The notes below the pieces were generated by a model that did no database searches, was not told the origin of the DNA, and was given only the letters and a program-made list of their open reading frames with translations. From contig NC_071349.1 in the NCBI RefSeq assembly GCF_027744825.2, positions 19,034,501-19,098,500 on the forward strand: 64,000 nt of DNA. Direction: 5' to 3'. The stretch is from Synchiropus splendidus (lineage: Eukaryota > Chordata > Actinopteri > Syngnathiformes > Callionymidae). Shown here in pieces: positions 36,945-49,992 of this stretch (within the stretch, counting starts at the first letter, position 1; each line of letters opens with the position of its first letter). Both the position numbers and the translations under genes were made by a program.

Positions 36945-36958
36945 CCACTAGGTGGCAC
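36945..36958 (+). promoter_or_regulatory. CTCF-like core outside a recognisable MITE
   Basis: CCACTAGGTGGCAC fits the CTCF core consensus CCASYAGRKGGCRS completely. It sits 20 bp right of the MITE remnant but is not in the expected position of either arm, so it may be an independent site. Binding is not shown. Confidence 0.55.
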
Positions 36959-36969
36959 CACACCTGAAG

Positions 36970-38357
36970 ACTAGAAACGTTAGCTTCAACATAACGGTTT
37001 ATATTTTATATAACTTTCATGCTGAAAAGCTCTTTTCCCCTTGAAGCCTCGGGAGGCAGCTTTATCTACTCCATGGCTACAGAACGCCGTTGCCTTGAAG
37101 GTTCACATGAACGCTCGAGTCACAGCAGACACGAAGACCTTGTATTGTACAAGGTGGAAATGAATTCGACACGTCGAGTTCAGACGTCCGACAGTGCTTA
37201 CAAAGAGGCGCAGCTCAATACATCTCTGAAGAAACATTCTCTCTGAAACATTCCTCCAGACATGAATCCAGACCTGAAGAAGCACAAAGGTCAAGGAAAA
37301 GTTTCTGGTTTGCCTCAAAAGAGAGTTTCATCTCATGATAGACTGCTTCCAAGTCTGCATTTATGACTAAAAAAACACTTGTTTAGTGTTGACTGTGCTG
37401 CTCATTTCCATGTGGCTCAGCTGGTTGTGACCCCAGACTCATTCAAATTCCTCCCACAGTCATCAAGCACACAGGTTAAGTCATTTTCAGACTGTAAACT
37501 GTAGGTGTGAGTGGTTTGGCGCCTTTGTGTGTTGATGCAGTTGATCCGGGACTCAACCACCTTCTCGCCCACCTCGACCCTCTCTGGCAGAGCAGCGTTG
37601 CTAATTGATGCATGGAAGTCAAGAGGACACGAGGCTCCAGCGTCACAAACCGCTGAAACACCACACTGTCATTGCCTTTCCTTTGATTCAATCCAGCCCA
37701 AAGCATGAGAAGTTGGCAGGTTGAATCTGCAGGAGACGGTTGGATACAAATAGGAGCCGTCGGGGAAACTGCCTTCAGGTGTGTGTGCACTCACGCACGC
37801 GCTCCACACAGAACTTGCTTGTTTGCTTCCTGGAATGAACTGTACACTCTCCGCCCGCCTTCGAATATGATAAAGACGTGATTCCACGCCACAGTTTGCC
37901 TTTTTTTATTTTACACCTCAGCGCCGGCAGTCAAACAACCTGGTGATGGATGGAGAGCAGAGAGCGTTTCAAAGTGCAAACTCGGAAAAATGAAACCCCA
38001 TTTAAATTGTAACTCTTTTTCCTAAAGCCTGAGGTTGAAAGTACATTTCTATCCCTGCTTATTGTTTGATATGAAAATAAAGTCATTTTTGGGCAACAGC
38101 TTCCACAGGATTTTATTTTTCCACTCACTATCGCTGCTATTTTACGCCATCTTTCATGCAACAGTTGCGCTCCGAAGAACACACATCCCTCACTCAAGAA
38201 CAAGAGTGGGAGGTTGAGTCAAGAATAACCTCTAAGCAAGAACCATGGCCCGTGACTCAGGTGTGATGGTCTTTCAACGGCAACACGAAGAGGACCACTT
38301 CAGAAAATAATGTGAGGGACGAAGGGACGGACTTGACCAATGCATATACGATATTTG
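36970..38357. other. Unique sequence, no gene recognised
   Basis: No supported feature. Confidence 0.4.
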
Positions 38358-38810
38358 TTGGACTCTAAGTCGCTCTGGAGTATAATTCGCACGTGTAAAA
38401 AAATGCATCATGAAGTAGGACGTTGAAATAGAAAACATACATAAGTCGCACCAGACTATGAGTCACGTTCAGGCAGATTTTTTTTTTCCCAAAATCTGAA
38501 GTGTGTGAAGAGGTCCTTCCACAAGAACCCTTCACGACGCAACAGGTGCGAGCTGACCGGAAAACAGGCAAGCAAGGGGGAGGTTGACATTTTTCACACT
38601 GTTGACAGTAAAAATAGTAGCATTCAGTTGTGACTCATCTGCAGCAGCTCTCACCCAGTCCATGTCTTCAGGTGTCTGAGCTACACGCAAACTTTAGCTA
38701 GGCGATTGTTCCTGTCTCTTTTCCTTGTGACACTTGCGAGATTTCTACCAACCAACATATACAAGTCGCACCTGAGTATAAGTCGCAGGACCAGTGAAAC
38801 TTGTCTGGGA
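38358..38810. mobile_element. Repeat with 'ataagtcgcac' ends
   Basis: GACTCTAAGTCGCTCTGGAG, ACATAAGTCGCACCAGACTA, and at the right ACAAGTCGCACCTGAGTATA with AAGTCGCA are repeated words in both halves. They resemble the 'actataagtcgcac' MITEs common in vertebrates. Boundaries and superfamily are uncertain. Confidence 0.45.
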
Positions 38811-39769
38811 AATGCGGTAGTCTCTGCTGTTTGGGTTCCTCAGAACCTCGGTGCTTCCTATCGAACCAGCCTGTGTTACTCAGCGGAAGTGAACAACATA
38901 GAAGAAAAGTCGCACCGATGCGGTTTGTTACTGTACATCCAGCAGTCCGGCCTACGTCGGGCGCCGTTGCTAGGATCACGGAAGTGGATGGGCTGTGACT
39001 GTGACTGAGTGGTTGGACCCCAGCTCCTGACATGTTTGTGTCAGGGAGACAACACTTAACCCTGTTTGACACACTGCGCCCTTCTGTCAGCGTATGGTCA
39101 ATCCTGAGCAACCCATCCTGGGTGAGAGTTCCAAATGCCCTACGTAGCACATTCCTTCTCGTTCTCCTTTAAACATATCAGGTAAACCTGAGACTTTCAC
39201 AGTGGGAAAGAGAAATCAATATTATCTCTCGCAGTGAGCCGCCCTGCTGGCCGATAGATGCATGTGCGCTTTTCAGCTGAGGGGGAAATTCCTTTTTAAG
39301 TGTCAGGTTTTGTCAGAGCTGCATCAACTCTGTGTGGTTTTCAGCCAGCAGCTGCAATCAGGGTGATAGAGAAAGATGTAAGAGATCAAATGCTGCTGCG
39401 GAAAAAGTGAACGGAAATCACGATGGTGCCCAGAGGCGCCGTGGTGCGCGGTGGCAGTTGAAATCAACAGTCGGTTCGCCTCAGTCATTCATGTTTCTCA
39501 GCGGAACTTGAGAAAGAAAATAGAACAGCGATCGCTGATGTCACTAGTTTTAAATGCTTTCAATCTTGGTATTTTTATTGGTTTGTTTCCTCAGACTGTT
39601 AGTAGCCACATGCGAACCTGACAACTAAGCAACATGAGTCAAAACACAATATTATGAGGAAGTGAAACTCACAAGTGTTTTTTTTATTTATACTCTTATT
39701 ATTATTATTATTATTGTGAGTGTTTCTCTATAAATATATATTCTTCTATTTCCTACTTGAAAATCTCTA
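38811..39769. other. Unique sequence with a short TTA run
   Basis: No gene. A TTATTA run lies near 39696-39715. Confidence 0.4.
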
Positions 39770-39842
39770 TGAGTCACCATCGGCCGGAAATAAATTCCCT
39801 GAATGTTAAAACATACTTGGCAATAAAGCTGATCCTGACATG
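39770..39842 (+). mobile_element. LINE 3' tail, L2/Rex1-like
   Basis: CGGAAATAAATTCCCTGAAT, then ACTTGGCAATAAAGCTGATC, ends in the TGATCCTGAC repeat-like tail typical of L2/Rex1-type LINE 3' ends. Confidence 0.55.
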
Positions 39843-39895
39843 AGGAAATAGTTTAAGCTACTGTCTGAAATTTTTCATTCATTCATTTGTTCATA

Positions 39896-40661
39896 AGTTA
39901 GAGCAGGCGTGGCCAACCAGTTAGAGGCTCAGAGCTCCACTGTTTTACTGTGTTGCTGAACAGAGCCACATGCTGAAAACATGTCAGGCTGTGAGGCTCC
40001 ACCTGAGCAGCTGCTCACCTGACTCAGTATAGTGGTTAAAGCTCATCCCTGTGTGTCACCAGGCTGCTGGTTCACGTCCGGCGTACGTCTCTTGTGCATG
40101 ACTTTTTCAAATCCCTCCATTTGACCCTGATCCTCCTGTAAATATCAAGCTGCGTAGATAGAAATGTGGGCGCCATTGACTTGACTTCTCTATGTTTGGA
40201 CGTGGCTCCTGCCACCAATAACGTGGCCCTGGTCTGTGTGTGTGTGAGCCACGCTGCAGACTGGAGCCTCTCATCTTCACGGACTTCACCACCATCAACA
40301 GTGAGTCACAGGTGAAACACATGCCACACCTTTAGTTTAGGGAAGGACAAAGTCAAACGTGGAACTGAGTCATGTCAGTCCTGTTGATGGTGGATCAACT
40401 CTGAGGACCGGGACTCACATCGCCATTGAACGCATGGTTTATTGTTTATGTTTCAAAGTTAAACGCAGGTCAAAGTCTTTGAACAATATTTTGACAAATA
40501 GCTCTTACTTTGTCTTATTTCCTGTATAAACCATCATCTCAACAGCAACTTGACCAAAATTGTAGCCAGTTCGTCGGCTCATTTGGTGAAGAGCCACATG
40601 AAACTGGGGAGAGAGCCAAACGTGGCTCAGGAGCCGCAGGTTGGCCAGGCCTGAGTTAGAG
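39896..40661. mobile_element. hAT-type non-autonomous transposon, complete, perfect target duplication
   Basis: The element is 39904-40653 (750 bp). The termini are CAGGCGTGGCCAACC and GGTTGGCCAGGCCTG, inverted repeats with one mismatch. It is flanked by AGTTAGAG on both sides (39896-39903 and 40654-40661), a perfect 8-bp duplication as expected for hAT. Subterminal AGAGCCACATG words are repeated at both ends. No transposase frame remains. The interior contains a tRNA-like segment listed separately. Confidence 0.93.
40023..40083 (+). other. tRNA-like segment inside the hAT element
   Basis: TATAGTGGTTAAAGC at 40028-40042 resembles a tRNA Glu/Gly-type A box. GGTTCACGTCC at 40069-40079 is one mismatch from the B-box consensus GGTTCRANYCC. 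Spacing is near that of a tRNA gene. It could be a captured tRNA pseudogene or tRNA-derived SINE head, or a coincidence. I cannot confirm a cloverleaf. Confidence 0.35.
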
Positions 40662-42179
40662 GTTCCCACCCCATTACAGGCACATCCAGATCCATTCTAT
40701 CATGTCAGACGCCCCAGAGACCCACTGAAACATTCAACTGAAAATCGCTGAAAAACCATATATTTTTGAACTGTGGGAGGAAATCAGAGTGCCAGTGGAA
40801 CCACCGTGCTGGTCTGACATGAAAATATGTGGGCTAGAATGGTCTAGCCAATAATAACCCTTGTTTTTACAGGTTGCGTGAGAGAAAGTGAGGCGAAAGT
40901 CTTCACCCAAGTTACCCATCTTTTATCTTGTCATCCCGACAGAGCTCCCCTCCACCTCTCCTTCCTTCACTCTATCACACTTTGTTTGCCATAACCGACC
41001 CGAAGACAGCTTCATATGGCCTCGGATACATGTTTACACATGAACTGCCCTCGCTGTCAGCCTCTCTCCCAACACGTATGAAACTCACAGACCTTCAAAG
41101 CAAATATTGACCTGCAGCCGTGCTGTTCTCATGCTGGAAAACTTGATCTAAAACAGAGCCCCGATTAGTGGCTCAGTGGTGCCGGCAGCAGCTGTAATAG
41201 GATCTGTCGTGTAAAATAAGTTCATTAATCTTGTCTGTTTTCTGCATACAGTTAATTTTGCAGCCGCTCTGTCAAGCTTCGCCACCTTTTAATCCATCGA
41301 CCAATCGACTCCCGGAACGTTCAAGCGAACCCCCAGCATTCTCTCATTCTGTCTCCGCACACTTCAGAGTCACAAGGGCCAGCAGCGAAACATCTCGGGG
41401 GACCCTGAGCCCACAGGACTTGCACTGTTTCCTCACAGCTGAGGAACATCTCCGACACCCAGCCTCTTCTGGTTCTGGGTTCCTCACTGGATGGTGAGTC
41501 GCCTACATGAACAACAGCCTCCGTGAAGAGCCTCCAATGCTAAAATCCTCTCCACAAACAGCTGGCGCTCCCTTTAAAAGCAGCGCTACTCACGCTGGAG
41601 AACACAGCCGTTGATAATTCATGAGCAGAAGAGCCATATAATCCTGACCTTAATAGAAGTGGGTGTTAGGGTAATTTCTATTGATACAGCAGGTTGATGA
41701 CAACAGACACATGTGCAGCGCATGTAAACATGTGCAGCTGGTATCAAACGAAGAGCTCCCATTAATATTTCATCATGTTTGTCTTGTAAAGATTTCCCTG
41801 CAGGTTGGCTACGCTTTCTCATCCTTGAGGGCAGCTCATGAATCCATGAACAGCTGGCAATAGACCAGTGAATCGCACCGATTTAACGTTACGTATTCTG
41901 ACCCGCAGAGAATGAAATTCCTGTGTGAATTGTGTAAAGTAAGTCAACGGGCAATTATTTATTTCTTTATTTTCATTGCCGCTTATATCCATGCATCAGT
42001 GTAAGCAGAAAGGCCTCTTCTTTCTTCTCCCCTTTGCCCTGCCCTCCACCACCCACTCGAACAAGGGCAAGTGCGATGTGAACATCATTAGTTATATTCA
42101 AATGAATATACAAAAGGAAGCAGTAGTGAAATAAAAAGACACTTTGAATATTAATACCAACAATTATAAGAAAGTAAGA
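40662..42179. other. Unique sequence, no gene recognised
   Basis: No supported feature. Confidence 0.4.

Positions 42180-42226
<47 letters not shown>
42180..42226. repeat. CA/TA compound microsatellite
   Basis: (CA)n from 42180 runs into (TA)n, up to the left end of the transposon at 42227. Confidence 0.95.
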
Positions 42227-42229
<3 letters not shown>

Positions 42230-42930
42230 TTGTAACTCGGTTTTCGAACGTGCCGGACATCGAACAAATCGGAGTTCGAACAAAAATTTTGAGATTTTTT
42301 TGCTTTGGAATTCGAACAAAAATCCAGAACTGGAACGCCCCCGAAAAAACATAACTTGCGCGGACCGATCAGCTGACCCACGACGCGCTTTGTTATTGTG
42401 TATAACGCAGCCTCTGTATGCAGACGTGTCCCGTTAGCTCCATTTACTGACTGTTTTTTCTTCATATTGAGGTGTAAAACCTTTCCTGTCTCCGCACTGG
42501 ACCGTGGTAGAGGGTCACAGGGGAGGTGCTGGAGCGCTCACACCAGGGTTTGATGTCCTGTTGTGGGCTGGAGCTGGGACAGGGATGAGGCCAGTCTGGG
42601 ACAGAGCGTGACTTGGTTTATGACTTGGTCACAGCCAAACTGCACAGAAGCGCACATTCAGAGCTGGACACGCACCGGGCACCTCTTCACTTCTGGAGAG
42701 ACGTCACTCACTCGGCAACCCCTCCCACATGCAGCGGCCACACACATAGAGGAACAGCCACCTGCAGCAGACACTCTACATTCACTCCTACAAAAGACTA
42801 TTTTAAGGCTTGGAACGCATTATTGCTTTTTCCATTCATTGTCATGGGAAAAAGCGATTCGGATTTCAAACAATTCGCTTCTCGAACGGCCATCAGGAAC
42901 GGATCGTGGTCAAGAACCGAGGTACCACTG
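42227..42930. mobile_element. DNA transposon with CAGTGGTACCTCGG-type ends, inserted in TA repeat
   Basis: The left end is CAGTTGTAACTCGGTTTTCG. The right end, read inverted, is CAGTGGTACCTCGGTTCTTG. Flanks TATATACA and TATGTATA are an imperfect 8-bp match within TA sequence, so the target duplication is ambiguous. The interior has several TTCGAACAAAAATCC-type words. No transposase frame is recognised. The superfamily is uncertain, with hAT-like as a possibility. Confidence 0.7.
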
Positions 42931-43325
<395 letters not shown>

Positions 43326-45078
43326 AGAAGACGACTGCGTCGTCGCGGCAACTCCAACATGATGGCAACACAATTCCACTGTGTAATGCAGTTAAAAGAC
43401 ATGACCTGACTTTTAAGAAGCTTCTGTCCCCACGTGTCGACCTGTTGAGTTTTGCTCTGCCACAGGAGTGTGTCAGTAATGAATGTGGTGGGAGGGAGAT
43501 GTTGGGCTTCCAGCCACACATCGCACAGCTGTGTAAAGCCGTGGTCGGCTAATTCCCCGCCACGTCCGCACAGGTCCATGGCCACGGATCAGCAGGCTCA
43601 GTAACAAGGCTGACATGGGCCTCTAACAAGTCAGGAGACAAGCAAACAGACGAACCTGGCAGCTTCCATCTCTGAAGAGAGCTCTGAGGATGGGAGGATA
43701 AATGGGAATCATCCAGTCAAGCGTGGCTGAACATGCTAGCACATCTCAATGGGCTCTGATGGCTGGTTTGGAGATCAGTGTGGCGTGGGACTGGAAAATT
43801 CAGCCGATAGGAAAGCGCCAATTTCTGAAATCCATTTCAGGAAAGAGTCCGACCCACGATCTGGTCATTTTTTTACCAACATACAGTGTTGAAGTTAGCC
43901 GAAGGACGTCTGCCAGGAGAAGCTGCATCACGCTAAACAGTCCAGACAGCTCTGCTAAATACACTCTTGGACAGTGCAGCGCTGACTGGCAGGACATTCC
44001 ACTCACTCTGAGCAGATGAAAGCCTTTCCATTTGCAGCGCAAAACTCTCGATCAAGCAGCTGCCGAAAATTATATTTCCTTATTAAAAAAAATCAGAAAT
44101 CCCTCAGAGGCGCGCTCTCAGCATCGATTTGACTCCCAGTCCAGAAAAATTGCATCATTCCAGCTTGTGTGAAGCGTTTTATCGGAAATCTCGAGCGTTA
44201 ATAGAAGCGTTGGCAATCTGCACACAATTTTCTGGCCGATTATGTCGGCGTCTTTCAAATCTGCAATGATTTAATGACTGATTTATTTAAGCACAACTTG
44301 TGGCTCCAGATAGCGGCTCGTGGACGCACGTTTCAATTAAGGGCCGGCGTCCCCCTCCAGCGCCATATTTGTGGAGTGCCAAGCAAGTTTATGCAGGTTT
44401 GCTGAGTCATTTCAGGAATAACAAAAGTATGGGGTCGCACAGCAACCAGCACCCCCCACCCCCACAGAATATAAGGCGGAATCCAAACATGTCATTTATG
44501 ACTTCAGTAGTTGTAAACAGACCCAGATGTGTACGGAGGTATATCCTCATGAATGTGAGCATCGGACTGAGGGTGATGACTTACGCTCAGGTAAACCATC
44601 GTTCAGACTCATCGCCTTGTGTAGCGTATCAACTCTGGAAAAGAGGAAGTCGTTGCTGCGGCCAGTGGAGAAACGAGGCGAATACATTGAGACCCAGCAA
44701 TGAGAGCAGTTTCCGCAGGGCGCTTGAGTGTCGTAACCACATTTGCAAACACGATGAACCTATGTTTACAAGTCATAATAAAAGAGGGATGTGGAGGGCG
44801 CTATGAACTCATTTCTTCTGCTTGTTATGACAAGCTACACAGACCTCTCCCCTTCGGTTCTGGCAAACTCCGCCGAAGACCGGGATCTATTGATGGCTGC
44901 TTTTTCTCACCTTACGGGCCTCAATGGTTGAGTTTGTCCAGCGAGCAGGACAGCTTGGTTGACCCTAGTTCAGAACCATCCTTCTGACCTGGACAGATGA
45001 GTGACATCATCCCTACTTAACAGGAGCGCTGAGACACATGCAACAAACAACTGGAATTCTCAATCATTTTGCGATTTA
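43326..45078. other. Unique sequence, no gene recognised
   Basis: A 168-codon forward frame at 44300-44806 has no recognisable motif. No exon supported. Confidence 0.35.
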
Positions 45079-45482
45079 TATACCTTAATTTCTGGACTAT
45101 AAGCCGCCAGTTTCTTCTCGCGGTCTGAGCCCTGCGGCGGACACAACGGCGCAGCTAATATATGGATTTTTACAGGCTGAAATCGGATGAAATCGTAGAC
45201 AATGAAACGGATGAGGCTTTTTATTGACCTTAAAGTCCTCAAAATGCGCCGTTTTCGCCCGCGTGTCCACAGCTCCGTCAACAGAGTGGATCTCCTGGAG
45301 GTGTGGATTCAAGAAGCAGCAGCTGAGAGCGGCAGTGGTGTCGGAACTTTGGGAACGCAGGTGAAAACAGCGCACTTTTAGGGTTTTATTGTGAATAAAA
45401 GAAGTGAGGAGCTCATGATCTATTTTCCTTCTTAAATGTAGTGGGTGCGGCTAATATTCCGGTGCCCTCTATCGTACCAAAA
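45079..45482 (+). mobile_element. 'ggactataag' element, copy 1
   Basis: The left end is TACCTTAATTTCTGGACTAT with AAGCCGCC. The right end is GTGCGGCTAATATTCCGGTG and CCCTCTATCGTACC. Its interior (TCTCGCGGTCTGAGCCCTGC and GTCCACAGCTC) is shared with 52867-53514. It lacks a segment of about 200 bp present in that copy. Confidence 0.7.
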
Positions 45483-48400
45483 TTATGCTAGTTAGAATGG
45501 TACTTTTTGTAAACTGTTAGACCAGTTTTTAAGCAGTGAAAGGGAGTTGAATTCTGAGCGAAGTTTTCTGTAGAGAGGAGCGTCCAAGCTCCGCTCTCCA
45601 GACAGACGTCAAGCTCAAGGAAAAACAAAAGTTCACCTGGACGTTTTATGTGCAGCTCGGCACCTCTTAAAATAGTCTAGTTTTGAGAAAAAGTGGAGCT
45701 AAAAGTAGCTAAAAGAAAACACCCCAAGGCCTCAAGCTTTGCTATTTTCATATGACCAGCGGCACTTTTCCTTTTCTTAAGTATTAAAATAGCAGCGCTC
45801 ACAATCCCCAGCGAGAGCGGAGAGCGGAGGGCAGACTTGTCAGGGGCGGTGTTTCACAGGCGGACTCCAGTTTGTAAGCGCGTGTCTCGCCCTCCAGGAG
45901 ACAAACCGTGTGCTGGGTTATCAAATTAAAATCTGGAGAAGGTCACTGATGACTGGTGACCTCAGATCAATGGTTGGGCCGCGCTTTAATGGGCAGCCGG
46001 GAGCCACGGAGGTGAGCTCCAGGATCACACACCACGAAGCCCAGGCCACAGACGGAGTTTAAAGTGACTAATTAAAGCTGGCGATAAGACAGGCGGTCAC
46101 CGGCGGGGAGAGTCATCTGGCCTGGCCACGCTTCCCCCATCACTCTCCTTGCTTCTCTTCCTCTCTTTTATCTCTCGGTCCCTTTTGCCCTCGTCCGACC
46201 GTTTGATCTTCGCATGGCCCAAAGATGCGAGACGGACTGGTTTGAAATCTTTTATTCACTGTTCCACATGAGGGAGCGGAGTTAAAAAAAAAAAAAAAGC
46301 TTCTCAAAATAAATGAGGCTCTCTGAAGGGCGGGGGTGACGAGGGGGGCAGCCATCGCATCAGACATCAGTGAGTTGATTTGAAGAAAATATCTCAGTAT
46401 GTTTTCATTTTGGCTCGGAGGCCATGTTTTTGTCGAACAGTGTGTGAAGGGTCAGGACTTCTGAACTGGTCTGACCACAGTGCAGGAGCTCCCCTAAGAT
46501 CCCAGTCCACCTCCACGCGCGACAGCTTGACTCGATCCATGAAAGACGAGTCAAAGCCCTGATATTTATCTGTGTTTAAACACCATCAGTCGAGCAGCAC
46601 ATGCCAGGTTTAATTGGCTCGACGTGCCTCTTAAGAGAGGGTGTGAGTTTTATCGATATTTTTTACTCAACGCCTCCGCGTGTTTGTCAGGCGGTGGGAT
46701 GGAGCTCAACTCTACGGGCTGCTGCAGGAGAAAAAACAGAAAGCCTGTGAACTACGGAAATGATCTTTTGTTATGAAAATAACAAGAGGCGAAAGGCCAC
46801 AGCGAGTGGAAGGCAAGTGTTGTTGAATTGCAAACTTAAAAAGACAGCTTTGTTTGTTTTCATTGAAGCGGATGGATTGGGAAGCAAACTCACTTTAACA
46901 AAACCAGCCTTCCTAAAAGGAAAGAGTGTAAGAGTGTAAGTTTTCATCACCATCACTCTCAAACTGCGAGTGCTGAAGGAGATCACACACTTAAGGGTTT
47001 TCAAAATATTCTGAATTTTCTACACTGGGGAAGAGAAATGAACTATGAATAAACAAGCATGGAGAGAACAGAACAACTGCACACAGTGTTGTCGTAAAAT
47101 ATAGCTGGAGGCATCAATGACAAGGTGCAGACCCTTTAGCTCCACCATTGATGTGTTGGCAACTTGGACGGACATTGCTGCTCCTTGTTTCCCACGGAGT
47201 GTGAGTCGGAAACCCAAATCTCCCCTTCAGCCAAACACAATCATCCACAGAATCAAGCAGGAAAAGCAACAAATTCCATGATTTAATCTGAGCCAAACGT
47301 CAATCGCAACACTCTAAATCCCCTTTGAAATAAATAAATAAGCCATGTCTATTTCGACGCTCGGGAAGAAAGAGCTCCGAGGCAGGATTTACCAGCTTAA
47401 CTAGCTCGGCTGATTGAGTCAACTGAGATTGACTGGTGTCGCCCCGTCGCACCACTGAGACCCGCAGAGCATACGGAAGCTTCCAGAACATCTTTATATT
47501 GAAGCGTTCCATTTTTAGGTACCAAAGTTGGTGTCTAGTTTTAACCCACTCAGATTCACTCGGGTCTCCTTCTCCAACATCCTTGGTCCAACGCTGTGTC
47601 TCCTCTCCACGAGTCCGAACAACCCATCCTCCCTCCCAAGGTGAAATAGGTGGACCTTGGGAAAGTGGATCTTTGAAACGGTGATGGTACCGAAGGTCGC
47701 TGTGACTAAAACACACAGGCGTTTGACGTATGAACAATATGTGTCAATATGCGACGCGGAAGGCTGCCTTTGTCGTCAGTATAGGACACAAAAGTCCACT
47801 TTCCCCAAGTCAATATAAGACGCCATGGGAGTGAGGAAGGGTTGCAACCATCCAAACCATCTGACCTTTGTCTCCAAACTTCTCCACATGACACTCATTT
47901 CTGAACTTGTTCCAGCAAGCCACTCCCACCAGGGAGAAAACTGAAAACAACCACCAACAATCCCCATCTGAAACTATCGCTGGATGGTGAAAAAAATAAT
48001 GTTCTGTTCTGCAATGTAACAGAAGAGAACTTTCTATGAGACATGACATGAGGAACTAACTTGCTGTTCAACATTGACCCAAGGTTCACCAGCGACAAAA
48101 CCTTGTCAGCTTCATTTCTCACTGCACTTCTACCAAACAGTTAATCGTGTGAAGTCATTTTCATAAGCAGCATTTAAAGTTAAGCCAAGAGTCCTCAAGA
48201 CGTTGAAGCATCTAGACTCTGTGGGTGCTGAGATCCTGAACGGGGCAGCGAGGCCTGATGTCGCGGTGCATATGTCCACGTTTTGTTTTCGACAATGGAA
48301 GCTTTTCATCAGTCACAAGAATGACTTTGGCTTCACCTACACACAAATGAAAAGTCTGCTTGTCTTAAAATAAGCACACCTACTGACACACACCTACGTG

Positions 48401-49088
48401 CACAACTGCTCAAGCACAAGTGCGTGGGAAAGTAGGATTTAATGCCTCTTAATTCTGTAAAAACGAAATCCAACAATCGTGGCTTTGCAGCTCTTTTCTG
48501 TAACACAATGTTACAACGTTATCCACTGGCGCCTTCACCTACTGACAGTGTGGCATGAAGCTGGAGCCCTGACTTCACACCCTTCAATTCTCCACATTTC
48601 ACTTGGATTCCAAACCAGCACACTGATGAGAAACCAATTAGCTTCCCAGATCCTGGAGGCCAGAGCAGAGCATGTCGCTGGACATCAGCTTGATCGGACG
48701 GCGGACAGATTTCAGCTCCCAATCTGCTTCAGCTGCCCTCATTAGACGCCCGCCCCCCTCCCATCCCCCCGTCAGGAAGAAGCAGCCCGGAAGGCCAAAA
48801 GAGAAGTGACCTGACCCACATATGCTGGAAGGAACAGAAGGATCCTGACCGAGATTTTGTCCTTCTAGGTGTTTTTCTTCTCACGTTTTAATTTGTCGAC
48901 CCAAATTTCACACGAGGTGCAACCACATTCCCCCCACACAAAAATGCTATTTAAAATTTTACATTGATCTGGAACGTGATCTCCCATCATGCACTCTGTG
49001 GAACGCAGTCTTCAGGGACTCAACACTGTCCACAAATACACATTTAGTACATAGAATCTTGGCTTTTTTGAGGCAGAAACCTAAGCAG
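45483..49088. other. Long unique stretch, no gene recognised
   Basis: No repeats of the families seen elsewhere, and no supported exon. Minus-strand frame 47300-47737 (145 codons) shows no known motif. Confidence 0.35.
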
Positions 49089-49365
49089 AACCAAGGGCAC
49101 ACTAGTTAGTCAAAGTCAAAGTCCAAGTCAACTTTATTGTCATGAATACTGACTGCTGAACATCCAGTACAGATGAAACTGCAGTCCTCCTCCCAGCACA
49201 CAGTTAATGGTAAATAAAATAAAATGAGATATGATTGAATAAGATGTGAATGCAAGTACTATAGAAAGGAAAATAAGTAAATAAACAGGTCCATGTTTGG
49301 TAAATTGAAGAAGTATGATAATGTTTGAATTAAAATTTACGCATTTTGCTACCAAAAAAATGTTT
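49089..49365 (-). mobile_element. LINE 3' end, inverted, with GACTTT-type tail
   Basis: AGTCAAAGTCAAAGTCCAAG, then TCAACTTTATTGTCATGAAT, read on the minus strand gives ATGACAATAAAGTTGACTTG with a GACTTTGACTT tail. This is typical of the 3' ends of CR1/L2-type LINEs in fish. Confidence 0.6.
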
Positions 49366-49441
49366 TTGTTTTCATTAATATTCTGTGCGTGAGTCAGCTG
49401 AGCTCATGTTTCACTGCCGTACAGATTATATCCAGGATTAT

Positions 49442-49498
49442 AGGAGGTTTCATGAAACATAGTCCTCATTTCCAGAGCACAGTAGGTGGCGCTCTAGA
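49442..49498 (-). mobile_element. Fold-back MITE copy 11, half
   Basis: AGGAGGTTTCATGAAACATA and GTCCTCATTTCCAGAGC precede a core ACAGTAGGTGGCGC at 49479-49492. The element stops after GCTCTAGAGG. Confidence 0.8.
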
Positions 49499-49817
49499 GG
49501 ATGATCAATAAACCCTACTCTGATCACGAAATCCAGCCTAAAGAGACTTGAACACAGTTTTCCTGTCCAGATTTTACCGACTTCCTTCTCTTTAAAAGTC
49601 TCTTATCACAGGCAACATCACATGACTCGTGTTTAGCTTCGCCTCATGGGATTCCTGACCAGTTGAATTCAAGTTTCACTCCTCCGTTTTAAACCCCCTC
49701 TTCATTTGCCCCCAGCTACACAGCAAAACGTTGCCAATCCATCAAGGAGACATGCTCCTTATTGACTCACATCATATGGTACATGAATACAGAAGCTTTT
49801 TCTCATCTGGTTTAATA

Positions 49818-49992
49818 GTGATCGTCTTATGAGGCTTCATGAAACAGTGTCCTCATTTCAGAGCCCACTAGATGGCGCTCTCTGCTCTGAAATCTTTGGA
49901 TTTGAACATCCATTTCAGCAAAACCTCACATGATTTTTAAACCAAGTGCACCACTGAAAAATGACGACACTGTTTCATGAAGCCTCATCAGT
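49818..49992 (+). mobile_element. Fold-back MITE copy 12, both terminal repeats
   Basis: GTGATCGTCTTATGAGGC and TTCATGAAACAGTGTCC open the element. The core CCACTAGATGGCGC is at 49865-49878. The right arm is shortened (AAGTGCACCACTGAAAAATG), so the second core is lost, but the end ACACTGTTTCATGAAGCC is intact. Confidence 0.88.

Noticed and set aside
35473..36951. Four frames of 427-467 codons on both strands
   Set aside because: All arise from the 21-bp minisatellite, which has no stops in these frames. No independent sequence or start context supports a gene.
44300..44806. A 168-codon forward frame
   Set aside because: No recognisable motif, no splice support, unremarkable codon use by eye.
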